Source: Conoideocrella luteorostrata (lineage: Eukaryota; Ascomycota; Sordariomycetes; Hypocreales; Clavicipitaceae). From it: DNA of 64,000 bases. The notes beneath the pieces are model-generated. The model did not search any database. It was not told where the DNA came from and saw only the letters and a program-made list of their open reading frames with translations. Made by a program: the position numbers and the translations under genes. Positions 47,515 to 57,209 of the stretch are shown piece by piece (the stretch's first letter is position 1; every line of letters begins with the position of its first letter). The stretch is taken from contig JASWJB010000009.1 in NCBI GenBank assembly GCA_032433595.1, positions 248,001-312,000 of the forward strand, in the 5' to 3' direction.

Positions 47515-48175
47515 TTTCCTTGCAGTACTACCAATGGAACTGTCACGTGGGGGCTGTTTTTTAAATTATGAAGCTTTGCTCCACATCTGGACTTCGTCTT
47601 GAGCAGCAAATACCTAAAGTATCGTCAACGCCACCGATACTACGGAGTAGGGCAGGTAGATATTCAGAAACTTTGTGCCGCATATCGTAGCTGCTACCAA
47701 ACGCCGTGTTGGTGCTTGTATCAAGTATGTGTACTTGGTATGACTGAATCTTAGCTCACCTGTATGAATCAAGACTTTGTTAGTCACATGTTGGTAGATT
47801 CCCTTACATCCGAAGGCCTTGGCTCGACGATGTCACAAGTTCCGGTTATAATATGACAGTGATCGCAGCCCTGTCGGAAGCAGAATCCCCTGTGTCAAAG
47901 TTTCCTATTCACTGTTGTGTAACTACCATATTCAGCATTTGGCAACCAATGAAGGATAATACTGCACAGTGGAAGAGCCAACGGAGGCGAACTCGAGCAA
48001 TACGGAGATCTTGCTGTTCAACCGTCTTTTGCATGCCGAGCCACGCAGGGGGAAGACAAGATAATCGCGCGGCGTGGCTTGTGGGGTTTTCCTAAGCCTG
48101 TCTGAACAATTGCCCACACCTGCAACGGAGCCTAGAGATGCTCTTGGGGCGGGCTAAGGCACGTCACAGCGGAGA

Positions 48176-48226
48176 GGGGGGGGGGGGGGGTTGAAAGCCT
48201 CCTTGAAGGGCTTAAGGCCCTTCAAG
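48176..48226. repeat. G15 tract next to a perfect inverted repeat
   Basis: Fifteen consecutive G (48176-48190) are followed by the inverted repeat CTTGAAGGGC-TTAAG-GCCCTTCAAG (48202-48226), a 10-bp stem with a 5-base loop. Confidence 0.8.
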
Positions 48227-48748
48227 CTTCTAGTCTGGCATGCCATTTTGACAATGAAGATGCCAGCCAAGATGACACGAACCAGACATGTGATACTCAA
48301 ATTCGTCTGAAATCCGACTTCATGACCTAGCTTTGTCGGATATTTGTCTGAGTTGGTGGGCCGGGAATAGAATTCGCCGTGAGGGCGGGCGGACCAGGGC
48401 AAGGCGGCTGGGCAAGATGCACGACTTGAGTTTTATGCAGTCGCGGGCGCCAGTGTAAAGTTAACTGGCTTGGGTGATGCATACGCGGGCCAACGGACCC
48501 GTACCTGTGCCCTTTCACTTCGTATTCAAAAGGTTGGTTGGGTATTGAACGGAGTAGCGCCCTCTCGGTTTGCTCGCCTCACAGCCTGCTCTCTAGCCGT
48601 CCGCTGACCAGACTGACGCCTTCTCTTCATCTTCATCATTCTTCTCTCCCAAGCGTCCTCGTTTGATGACGGCTTGGCCGGCTTAGACAGACAGCACGTC
48701 TTACCCACACGCACCCTCAACCCCACGCAGCGGCAGCTCGTCTCTTGA

Positions 48749-48778
48749 TCCTGATCCTGATCTTGATCCTGATCCTGT
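48749..48778. repeat. GATCCT hexanucleotide repeat
   Basis: Five near-perfect GATCCT units (one is GATCTT) about 120 bases upstream of the sirtuin start codon, probably in the leader or core promoter. Confidence 0.75.
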
Positions 48779-48893
48779 CTTAGTCTCGGGGGCTACGGGC
48801 CGCCGAACCCCAGTCGCCAGCCACCACCATCTCGCTCTCAACCATTGAACATCAAACCGTCCGCCGGGGACCAAGTCATCGCTCCCAAACTTG

Positions 48894-50017
48894 ATGGCTC
48901 CTCACAACGATATAGAGGCCTTCCATGAGGTCCTCCGTTCAAGTCGCCGCATTTTAGCTCTTTGTGGGGCCGGATTGTCCGCATCTTCGGGATTGCCCAC
49001 CTTCCGAGGCGCCGGAGGCTATTGGAGGAGTCACGATGCCACCAAACTGGCCACCTTGCGCGCGTTCATGACCGACCCGGGTCTTGTTTGGCTCTTTTAC
49101 GGCTACCGAAGGCACCTAGCTCTACGAGCAAAGCCCAGCGCAAGCCATCGGGCTCTCGCTGCACTGGCTAGGAAGAATACCAATTTCTTGTGTTTGACTC
49201 AAAATGTCGACGGTGAGTGCCGTGCTATCTCGCTTGAAACTACCCTTGATCGATGAGATGATGCGGTTCAATCTTTACCGCAATTTAACACCTTGAGTTA
49301 TCTAATGTGTAGCGACGTGCTTATTCGTTTGGTGTATAGATCTATCTCAGCGCGCAGGCCATCCTGCAGATCAACTCTGCACTCTGCACGGTTCATTATT
49401 TGACATCAAATGCACCACTGAGCGATGCGGCTGGATTCAACGAGGCAATTTTGACGACCCTTTCTGTCCGGCGCTCGCGCCAGCTTCGGAGGATCCACCG
49501 ATAGGAGAACCTCTGCCCCTGCTCGATCCGTATCACCGCATCAAGCACGTTTCCGAAGAGGACTTACCCAGATGCCCGCAGTGCCAGACTGGATTGCAGC
49601 GACCCGGTGTAGTGTGGTTCAACGAGTCTCTCGATGGGACCATGATTAACCGTATCAATGATTGGATTACTGAAGACAAAATTGTATGTCCTGCTTTGTT
49701 GTAGTTCCAAGAGTGCTCTGCGAGGTGCCATTTATTGGCTGTATGGTTGATTTGAAGCTGACTCATCTGCATTGCAGGATCTAATGCTAGTTGTGGGCAC
49801 ATCTGCTCAGGTATATCCTGCAGCTGGGTATATCTCGAGAGCAAAACTGCACGGAGCTCGCATCGTGACCGTCAACCCAGAAGCAGAGGATGAAGACGAG
49901 CTGTACAAGATCCAGCCAGGCGACTTTGCCTTTGCAGGAGATGCGGCCGAGTATTTGCCCAAGCTACTGGAGCCGGTCATTGGAAAGTTGCAAGATAGCG
50001 AAGGGCTTGAGGCGTGA
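48894..50017 (+). CDS. SIRT5-type NAD-dependent protein deacylase
   Basis: Three exons (48894-49212, 49340-49683 and 49778-50017) give 300 residues. Sirtuin motifs appear in order: GAGLSASSGLPTFRG (25-39, NAD binding), TQNVDD (102-107), and the catalytic histidine in LHGSLFD (H123). The zinc ligands are CTTERC and CPQC. PGVVWFNE and VGTSAQVYPAAG complete the Rossmann fold. Tyr69 and Arg72 in FYGYRR match the SIRT5 pair that binds the carboxylate of succinyl, malonyl or glutaryl lysine, so the enzyme should prefer acidic acyl groups. The N-terminus is short and lacks a clear mitochondrial presequence. The introns are 127 and 94 bp. The start is the first ATG; the preceding in-frame TTG is not used. 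Confidence 0.93.
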
Positions 50018-51095
50018 ATAATGAATCCTAAAGGAAAACTAAATCAACGGAGCGAGCGAGCAAACATTGGAGCAACGCCTTTTATTGGAGTATTTCTGCC
50101 TTCTTCTCTGTTGGTGATGGGGAGCTAGGATTTCGATATCATCCTTGGCGATTGTTTAGGCTGTGCTAATTACCTAGGCAGCCACAACAAGGGGCGAAGG
50201 GCTTGATACGGATTGGACTTGAGTTATGCTGCGCTGCGTTGTGCTATGCAGCGTATTGTGCTGTGCTGTGCAAATTTTGGCATTTACCCGAGTCGCACCA
50301 CACGGCGCCGCTTGGTAATTTGCGGTAAGCATCGGCAATGTAGCCACGCAGAAACCGGTTAATTTATGACACAATATGTACATTCCAACAAGTCGGAATT
50401 CGCTCGCAACTCCGGCATCCTTCTTCAGAATTTCCTAGATTTTTAATAGCTAAAGTTGTAACTAATATGTCGCCTTGGATGTTGGGTCAACACAGTCGTC
50501 GAGCTGGCCCCACCGTTGTTTCCACTGACCCTCACATCGCCCCGCCCGATCAGCACACCAGACCAGAATTGGAGATCAATTGATCTACTCGGTACCATTG
50601 CAATAGCTGAAAACACCTTGCGTAAAAAAAAAAAATACAAATAAAAACAAGGAAAGGCATGGCCATAGTCGTCGCAAACTTTTCCATTTGAAGCGCAGAA
50701 GCTCCAGCTCGACATCGACGGCACCGAGACGGACAGTGCAGGGCTGCACCGGCGACGGCGACCTAAAATGAGTGCGACGGTAATCACTAGGTCATTGATG
50801 CTACCCCAGACGGTGCTTCCCCGCGCAGATGGACCAAGGGATCTTTGTTATGATGAGGTCTCGCCGATCAATTGGGGTCGTGACAGCATTTTCTCTTGTC
50901 AACTACGGAGCAGTTAGATGGGGATGTCTCTACCAAGCTGGCAATCATCCAATTGACTTGTTCATATACTTTTCTTTGGTGCTGTTGCCTCGCTATCAAC
51001 GCCCGTCTGGCGTATAAGTGCATAAGCACTGAACTGCGCGGCAACACAACCGACCGCGAACTCTACTCTGCAGCCTTCCTGGATACCTCGCGACG
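50018..51095. other. Spacer between SIRT5-like and GH92 genes
   Basis: No gene is seen. It has a degenerate GTGCT repeat at about 50,226-50,272. A TATAAG at 51,013 lies 83 bp before the GH92 start and could serve as its TATA element. Confidence 0.5.
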
Positions 51096-53584
51096 ATGCG
51101 CGGCACAGCTGCCAGCCTGTGGCAGGCGATAGCTCTTTTACCGGCAGCGTCTTTGGCAACGCAAAAACCAGATCCCTTGTCCTACGTCAACCCTCTCATA
51201 GGTACTACCAACGGCGGCAATGTGTTTCCCGGAGCTACACTGCCGTATGGCCTGGCAAAGGCCGTCGCTGATATCGACGGCCAAAACACAGGCGGGTTCG
51301 GCATGGACGGCAGTAATGTCACTGGGTTTTCGAGCATTCATGACAGCGGTACGGGCGGAAACCCAAGTCTGGGCAACTTCCCGCTATTCCCACAGGTATG
51401 CCGTGACGATGAACTGAACAACTGCAAGTTCCGTATTGGCGATCGCAAACTCCACTACAAGATGAGTTCGGTTGTCGCGGAGCCAGGTCATTTCGGCATC
51501 CAGCTCGAGTCGGGCATCCAAGCAAACATGACCGTGTCAGAGCATGCAGCGCTATACAAGTTCAAGTTCCCCGACTCCAAAGAGAAGTACCCGTTGATTC
51601 TGCTGGACTTGACAGATCTGTGGCAGAGCCGGCAGAATGCCAGCATCAGCGTGGATGAGAAGCCTGGCCGGATGGTCGGTAACGGCACCTTCCTGCCCAG
51701 TTTCGGCTCAGGATCATACCAGCTTCATTTCTGTGTGGACTACTTTGGAGCAGAGGTACATGATACTGGTGTTTGGGTGAACAACCGCGCCGGAACAGAG
51801 CCGAAGCAGATTTACGTCACGCGAGGGTTCAACCTGTTTTATCTTGAGAGTGGTGGCTTTGCCAGATTTAAGCCTGGTTCAGATAACACCGTCACCGCGC
51901 GAGTCGGGCTCAGCTTCAAGAGCGTCGAGCAGGCATGCGGTCATGCGGAGAAGGAGATCCCGGACCCCTTGAAGGATTTTGACCGTCTTGTAAAGGCGAC
52001 CAAAAAGGTATGGCGAGAGAAGCTGGCCCCAATCTCTGTCAAACCCGGCGGAGCAGATACGAATCTGTTGACCAGTTTCTGGAGCGGCGCGTATCGTAAT
52101 ATGATATCGCCGCAGAATTATACCGGCGAAAACCCGCACTGGGATACTGGTATGCCATATTTTGATTCATTTTACTGGTAAGTCTGATGGCAATGATGGA
52201 ATCAATTGATTAGCGGATCTTGGGGCCTGATCAATTTTGTTTTGCAGCATTTGGGATAGCTTTCGAGCACAGCACCCGCTCCTGACAGTTCTCGATCCAC
52301 ATGCTCAGACGCAAATGGTGCAGTCGCTACTGGACATGTACAAGCATGAGGGATGGCTGCCGGACTGCCACATGTCCATGTGCAAAGGTTGGACTCAGGG
52401 AGGGTCCAACGCTGACGTTGTGCTTGTCGATGCCTATGTCAAAAATCTCAGCACCACCATCGACTGGGAGCTTGCTCTCGAAGCCATCGTTACTGATGCC
52501 GAAAAGGAGCCTCTCGAGTGGTCACATCACGGACGCGGTGGCCTGCAGAGCTGGCGCAAGTACAATTACATCCCTTATCTAGACTATGATCCGCTTGGGT
52601 TTGGCACCAACTCGCGCAGCGTTTCACGAACTCTGGAGTACGCATACGATGACTTCTGCCTGGCCACTCTCGCGGGCGGGCTGGGCAGGGGTGATATGCA
52701 AACAAAGTATATGCACCGCAGCATGAACTGGCAGAATTTGTGGAAGAAAGATCAGACATCTATCATCAAAGGTCAAGATACTGGGTTCAAAGGGTTCTTC
52801 CAACCAAAGTACATGAATGGCACATGGGGTTTTCAGGACCCAATTGCTTGCTCATCTCTTGCTACCTTCTGCTCGCTCACCACGAATCCAAGCGAGACGT
52901 TTGAGGCCAGTATCTGGCAATATCTGTTGTAAGTGGCACAAAGAAGAAACTGACCGACCTTTGGGCTCTATCTTCTTGGGGGATTCGCTAACACACTTCG
53001 GCTTCGCTAGCTACATTCCCCATGCCACCTCCTCGCTCATCTCTCTGATTGGCGGCGACGAGGCCTTTGTATCACGCCTCAACTTTTTCCATAAGAGCGG
53101 CCTGGCAGATATTTCCAACGAGCCAGTCTTCCTCACCGTCTACCTGTATCACTACGCAGGCCGCCCTGGCTTGTCTGCCGAGCGCATCCACCAGTACATC
53201 CCGTCCTCGTTCAACAATACCTATGGCGGCCTTCCCGGCAACGACGACTCCGGCGCCATGGGGGCATTCTTCTTCTTTTCAGTCCTGGGCCTGTTCCCCG
53301 TCGCAGGGCAAAACGTCTATCTCATCAGTGCACCCTTCTTTGAGGAAGTCGCCATCAAACACCCCCAATCCGGCAAGACGGCGACTGTCCGCACCGTCAA
53401 CTTTGACTCTGCCTACACGAACCTGTATATCCAAAAAGCGACGGTTAATGGAAAGCCGTGGACAAGATCGTGGATCGGGCATGAATTCTTCACACAGGGC
53501 TGGACACTGGAGCTGACGTTGGGCAAAAATGAATCGGACTGGGGGAGGAAGCCTGGTGACCGACCCCCAAGTTGGACAAGTTAG
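51096..53584 (+). CDS. Secreted GH92 alpha-1,2-mannosidase-like protein
   Basis: Three exons (51096-52177, 52248-52928 and 53011-53584) give 778 residues; the introns are 70 and 82 bp. Residues 1-21 are a signal peptide. The N-terminal domain starts with the family signature YVNPLIGTTNGGNVFPGATLP (in part) and GFSSIHDSGTGG. The catalytic (alpha/alpha)6 domain has FYCIWDSFR, GWLPDCHMSMCKGWTQGGSN, and GGLPGNDDSGAMGAFFFFS near residue 660, which carries the paired acidic residues that act as base in GH92. Known enzymes are calcium-dependent inverting alpha-mannosidases that trim mannans and N-glycans. Several N-glycosylation sites fit secretion. Splicing of the first intron inside FYC|IWDSFR restores a conserved motif and supports the model. 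Linkage specificity is inferred from the family only. Confidence 0.94.
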
Positions 53585-54251
53585 ACTGGATTCTCGTGCA
53601 AAACCCCAAAGACCGAAAAAAAAAAAAAAACAGACCAGATATTCTCGTAAATGAATGCTGTTGCTTGTTCATCAGCCCATATTTGCCGATCTTTTTGTCG
53701 CTAGTCTCACTGCCATTCTTTTTCTCTCTATAACAAGCATGACTGTGACGAAATCAATTTTCAACCATACGTAACCTCTGCACCTCAACTGTCTTTCCCT
53801 ATTGTTGCACATCGTAGCTCATGATGCAAGTAGTTCAGTTAATATCCCATCAATTCCGCAAGTCTGTCTTCTTGAGATGCAGGAGTCAGCGCTCCCTTTT
53901 GATTTGAGGGCTCAGTTGGGGAGGTTGACGGCGGAGTCTTACAGGACAAGAGTAACGATAACTAGTTTGGAGACGCATTGTTGGGTGACTTTGTCAATGC
54001 ATATACCTGTTTAGAGACTGTGCGCTGTGACGATGATCGTTTAATATCAAAAACACTCTCTCTTCTATAACCCGACATACCATATCTACACAACCATAGC
54101 ACGTAGTCTATACGTGGTGAGCAGAAAACGGGGTATATTGCTCAACCACTGAAACCGATAAAAACATGTAAACACTACAATAAACGCCACGCTTTGCTTT
54201 CCCTCGTCCCGGTGCTTCTATTTTTCAGGAAACTTGCAACACCACAACACC
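53585..54251. other. Convergent 3' spacer
   Basis: GH92 (+) and the CWC16-like gene (-) end towards each other. There is a poly-A tract at about 53,616 and otherwise nothing that I can identify. Confidence 0.55.
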
Positions 54252-55331
54252 TCAATCCGAATCATATTCTACCAATGCTGTAGAATTCTTCTCTCGGGCA
54301 TGCACCATCTTGGCAGGCGGCGGCGGCGCTGCAGCTGTCTCAGCTCCCTTGTCTTCAGCACGCTTCCTCTTCACACCCGGCAGTTTTCCCAGCTTGACCA
54401 CATCCTGCTTGTGCAAAAAAGGATCTTTAACAAGACGCGTATTGCTTACAATAGCCGAGACAAACGCATCTTTCCGATACGCGGCCTGTTTCTCCGCCTT
54501 GAGCTTGTGCGACGAGCCCTTTCTCCGCGGATCGTCACTTGGAATCGACTTCTCCGTGGCCACTTTGAACAATGGCTTCGCCAATGCCTTTTTCCCGCCG
54601 TCGTGCTCCTCTCCCGACCCGTAATCTATCAACGCCGCCCTCCTAGCATCCTCTTCCGTCTCCGGCACCAACTCAATACCCAGTCCCATCCTGTCTCGCA
54701 ACTCATCCGTCTTGACCTGATCCTTCTCCCTCCCCTTCCTGCCGACCCTGAAAGCCGTCCGTAACTTCTGATTCATCGCATACGGGTCGTCCCAGTGCTT
54801 GGCTTGCGCATCTCTCAAATCTTCAATCCTTGCACTTGCTATCTTCAGTTTCTCTCTGTCCTCTATTGTTTTCTCTAGACTCGCAAACGCGTTTTTTCTT
54901 AATGCTTCCCGCTCTTGGTCTGTCATTATGACAAGCGCTTCATCCCCTTCGCGAGGGCCTTTATCCTCGCCGGTGTCTCGTTTCGTAGCTCCCTCCACGA
55001 CAATGTAGGCTGTGTTTTTGGGATCAGTGCGCATCTCGATGGTACCTCCACACGAGGCATGGCGAAAGCGAAAACTCCATATCGTCGTGGTGTAGTAGTT
55101 GCCCACTTTCTTCTTTTCTGCGTTGAAACGAACACCTTGCGCGATGATGGTGGGTTTCGGACAGGATGAGCACCATATGGGAAAGGGCATTTCAAAGCGC
55201 ACAGTGAGGACGCCATGGGAAGCAAGTTTGGAAGCTCGCTGACCTAGCGCATGCTTCTTGTGTAGTTTATTGGCGGAGGTTGTGCCTTCGAGGTCGGGAG
55301 GGACGTAGCGTCCCATGTTGAAGCCCTGCAT
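54252..55331 (-). CDS. CWC16/YJU2-family splicing factor (CCDC130/Saf4-like)
   Basis: A single exon encodes 359 residues. The N-terminus MQGFNMGRYVPPDLEG is typical of the CCDC130 branch of the CWC16 family. The conserved domain has VRFEMPFPIWCSSC, GVRFNAEKKKVGNYYTT, FRHASCGGTIEMRTDP and YIVVEGA. The likely zinc ligands are C54 and C57 with C94 and H91; the last takes the place of a cysteine found in animal members. A charged, partly coiled-coil region follows, and the tail has a basic KRKR-type stretch near the end. Family members join the spliceosome around the first catalytic step. It ends 667 bp from GH92 in convergent orientation. Assignment to the family is firm; the CCDC130 rather than YJU2 assignment rests on the N-terminus. 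Confidence 0.93.
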   Translation of the reverse strand: MQGFNMGRYVPPDLEGTTSANKLHKKHALGQRASKLASHGVLTVRFEMPFPIWCSSCPKPTIIAQGVRFNAEKKKVGNYYTTTIWSFRFRHASCGGTIEMRTDPKNTAYIVVEGATKRDTGEDKGPREGDEALVIMTDQEREALRKNAFASLEKTIEDREKLKIASARIEDLRDAQAKHWDDPYAMNQKLRTAFRVGRKGREKDQVKTDELRDRMGLGIELVPETEEDARRAALIDYGSGEEHDGGKKALAKPLFKVATEKSIPSDDPRRKGSSHKLKAEKQAAYRKDAFVSAIVSNTRLVKDPFLHKQDVVKLGKLPGVKRKRAEDKGAETAAAPPPPAKMVHAREKNSTALVEYDSD

Positions 55332-56063
55332 GACGGGCGAAGTGTTGACAATTACTCGTGGGAAGGGCGCTGTTTGGGCTGAAGCTTGCGACGAAGAAAT
55401 CTGAGACGTTGATGCTGTACTGGAGTCGTTTCAACAGCGGACGCAAGTGCCTAACTAACGGAGTGGGGCAGGACGGGCAGATACGTCACATCCAGACCAG
55501 CCACCTATCCGTCTGCGTACGTGAATCGAACCACTACATTGATCGTATTGATTTAAAGTATTTACCGGTCCACCATTCCCAATTACATATATAAGCCCAA
55601 TTTCCTATTGTTGAATTTCCATCGCCCCTAATCCAACCTAGGAATCTCTTAGCCCATGCAAATCCCTTACATCATATCTTCTGGTGACCGTTCCGTCATA
55701 TGCGCTGCCATGTGCTCGTTATGATTGCATCACTAGGACCGGCCACCGCACCATACATGCAAGAGGCAGACTTAACAACGTGCCATACCTGCCCTATGCG
55801 ATGAATCGTCTTTCCCCCAGAGAGATGGGCATCCTTGGATAATGAAAAAGAGAAGAAATAACTAAAAGGCCGTAACAATGTCGGCCTATGCAACTCCACC
55901 CGATGTATAATCCTGAGGGCTCCTGTGCTGTGCCTATGATATCCGTTCGACGCCATTGGAGAAAACATGAAAGTAGAGTGGAATATCCATTGAAATAACA
56001 AAGAATGCGTATAGAAGTCAGTCTTATAAACGCACAGTGAGGGACAGCGAGTGTCGTTCACGT
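55332..56063. other. Spacer between CWC16-like and UBC8 genes
   Basis: No gene is seen. Both flanking genes are on the minus strand, so this holds the promoter of the CWC16-like gene and the 3' end of UBC8. Confidence 0.55.
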
Positions 56064-57209
56064 TTATACGTCGTCCATCTGACCTGCGGGTTCTTCATCG
56101 TCGTCGCCAAAACTAGCTACAGAAGACATGTCGTCGTCATCCTCACTCTCGGCGCCAGCTTCGTCGGCGGCGTCCTTAGTAGCGTATTTTTGGACATATT
56201 CTACGTCCACGCCATGGTTAACGTCGATGCTTCACTCCATAAGCTAGCATGCACCTCTTACCTTTCACTTTGGCATCATAACTCTTGGGCTCTCGTATCA
56301 AGAGAGCAGCAGCTTCTCCGTTGAGTGGATCGGTCGGGTTGGGGTAGCGCAACAGCTGTGGTAGGAAAACCTCGAAAATATTGATCATATCGAACATGGG
56401 TGACCAGGTTTGGTTGATGACGTCCAAACAAACGGACCCGGACCTGTCGGAGGCAGTTCTGTCTCAGCACTCCCAATAAGTCCAAACACATATTCCTTTC
56501 CCAGATATCGTCCAACTCTTGATATGCATTCATTCCACAGTAACTATCAGGTATCAACTCACAGCTCATCGATGTTAGGGTGGAAGATGCGGTTGACGAA
56601 ACCGATGCTAGGTGACTTGTACGGATAGGTGTCGGGTAATTCGACGTGGACTTTCCACAAGCCGCCCTCGAATGGAGCTATCGAAGACTGTCAGTAAGTT
56701 CGCCGACTCTGTACAGTCTAGGCGTCCGCAGACAGCGTTGACTTACTCTCGGCGGGCCCCTTGAAACGGACAAAAAATTCCTGCCTTGTTTGTGCTAGTC
56801 AGATTTCGGTCATCGATGGCTCCCATCTTCTACTGTAAAGATTAACTCATACACTACGCATGATTAGCAGCAGTCAAGCCAAAGTTGGTGGTCCACGCAC
56901 TATTGTCATTAACCAGAGTCACCTCATAGTCACTCATGAGCCTGTCGTGGTCAGTATTATGTTGTCTTCCGAAACATGGCCGGAGATTCAATCGTACATC
57001 CTGCAGATCGAGTTAGAATCTTGCTCTCGAGGTATCAAGCAGTTATTGAGTATTAGTGTTGAGCTCGGTAATTGACGGCTTACTTCATGACCTGGACCCG
57101 ATTGATGTCAGTACTCGTGAAGTCAACGGCAACTACGGAACTTCTCTTGGTCTGTTGAAGGAGGGAGAGAACCTACATCAGTCTCGATCCTACGACGAGG
57201 GCTACTCAT
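56064..57209 (-). CDS. Ubiquitin-conjugating enzyme E2 UBC8/UBE2H
   Basis: Seven exons, all with GT..AG borders, add up to 564 bp (187 residues): 57177-57209, 57084-57091, 56901-56941, 56747-56794, 56563-56677, 56262-56443 and 56064-56200. The product starts [20 protein letters not shown] and has the E2 core with [31 protein letters not shown], and the active cysteine in [13 protein letters not shown]. Under this model the cysteine is residue 87, as in human UBE2H. The C-terminal tail is acidic. UBC8 is the E2 of the GID/CTLH ligase, which degrades gluconeogenic enzymes when glucose returns. Exon 2 has only 8 bases. The acceptor of exon 4 (before CACAAACAAG) is the least certain border. Very intron-rich for a 1.1-kb fungal gene. 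Confidence 0.92.
57084..57091 (-). other. 8-nt microexon of UBC8
   Basis: GTCATGAA is flanked by a CCAG acceptor with a TACTGAC branch site 17 bases upstream, and by a GTAAGC donor. It supplies Val-Met and two bases of Lys between IETD and KLMSDYE. Skipping it would shift the frame. Confidence 0.82.

Larger units (their letters stand above)
47515..48893. other. Spacer: upstream region of the SIRT5-like gene
   Basis: No gene is supported. It has a G15 homopolymer followed by a perfect 10-bp inverted repeat (48176-48226), and a GATCCT repeat at about 48,749-48,778 that lies in the likely 5' leader of the sirtuin gene. Confidence 0.5.

Noticed and set aside
55505..55535. GGTTCGAT-like T-arm on the minus strand, possible tRNA
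   Set aside because: No matching acceptor stem, D arm or anticodon arm could be found at the right distance.
56785..56795. Alternative exon 4 start of UBC8 giving VNDNRQEFF
   Set aside because: It would need a CAA acceptor. The canonical TAG before CACAAACAAG keeps frame and puts the active cysteine at position 87.
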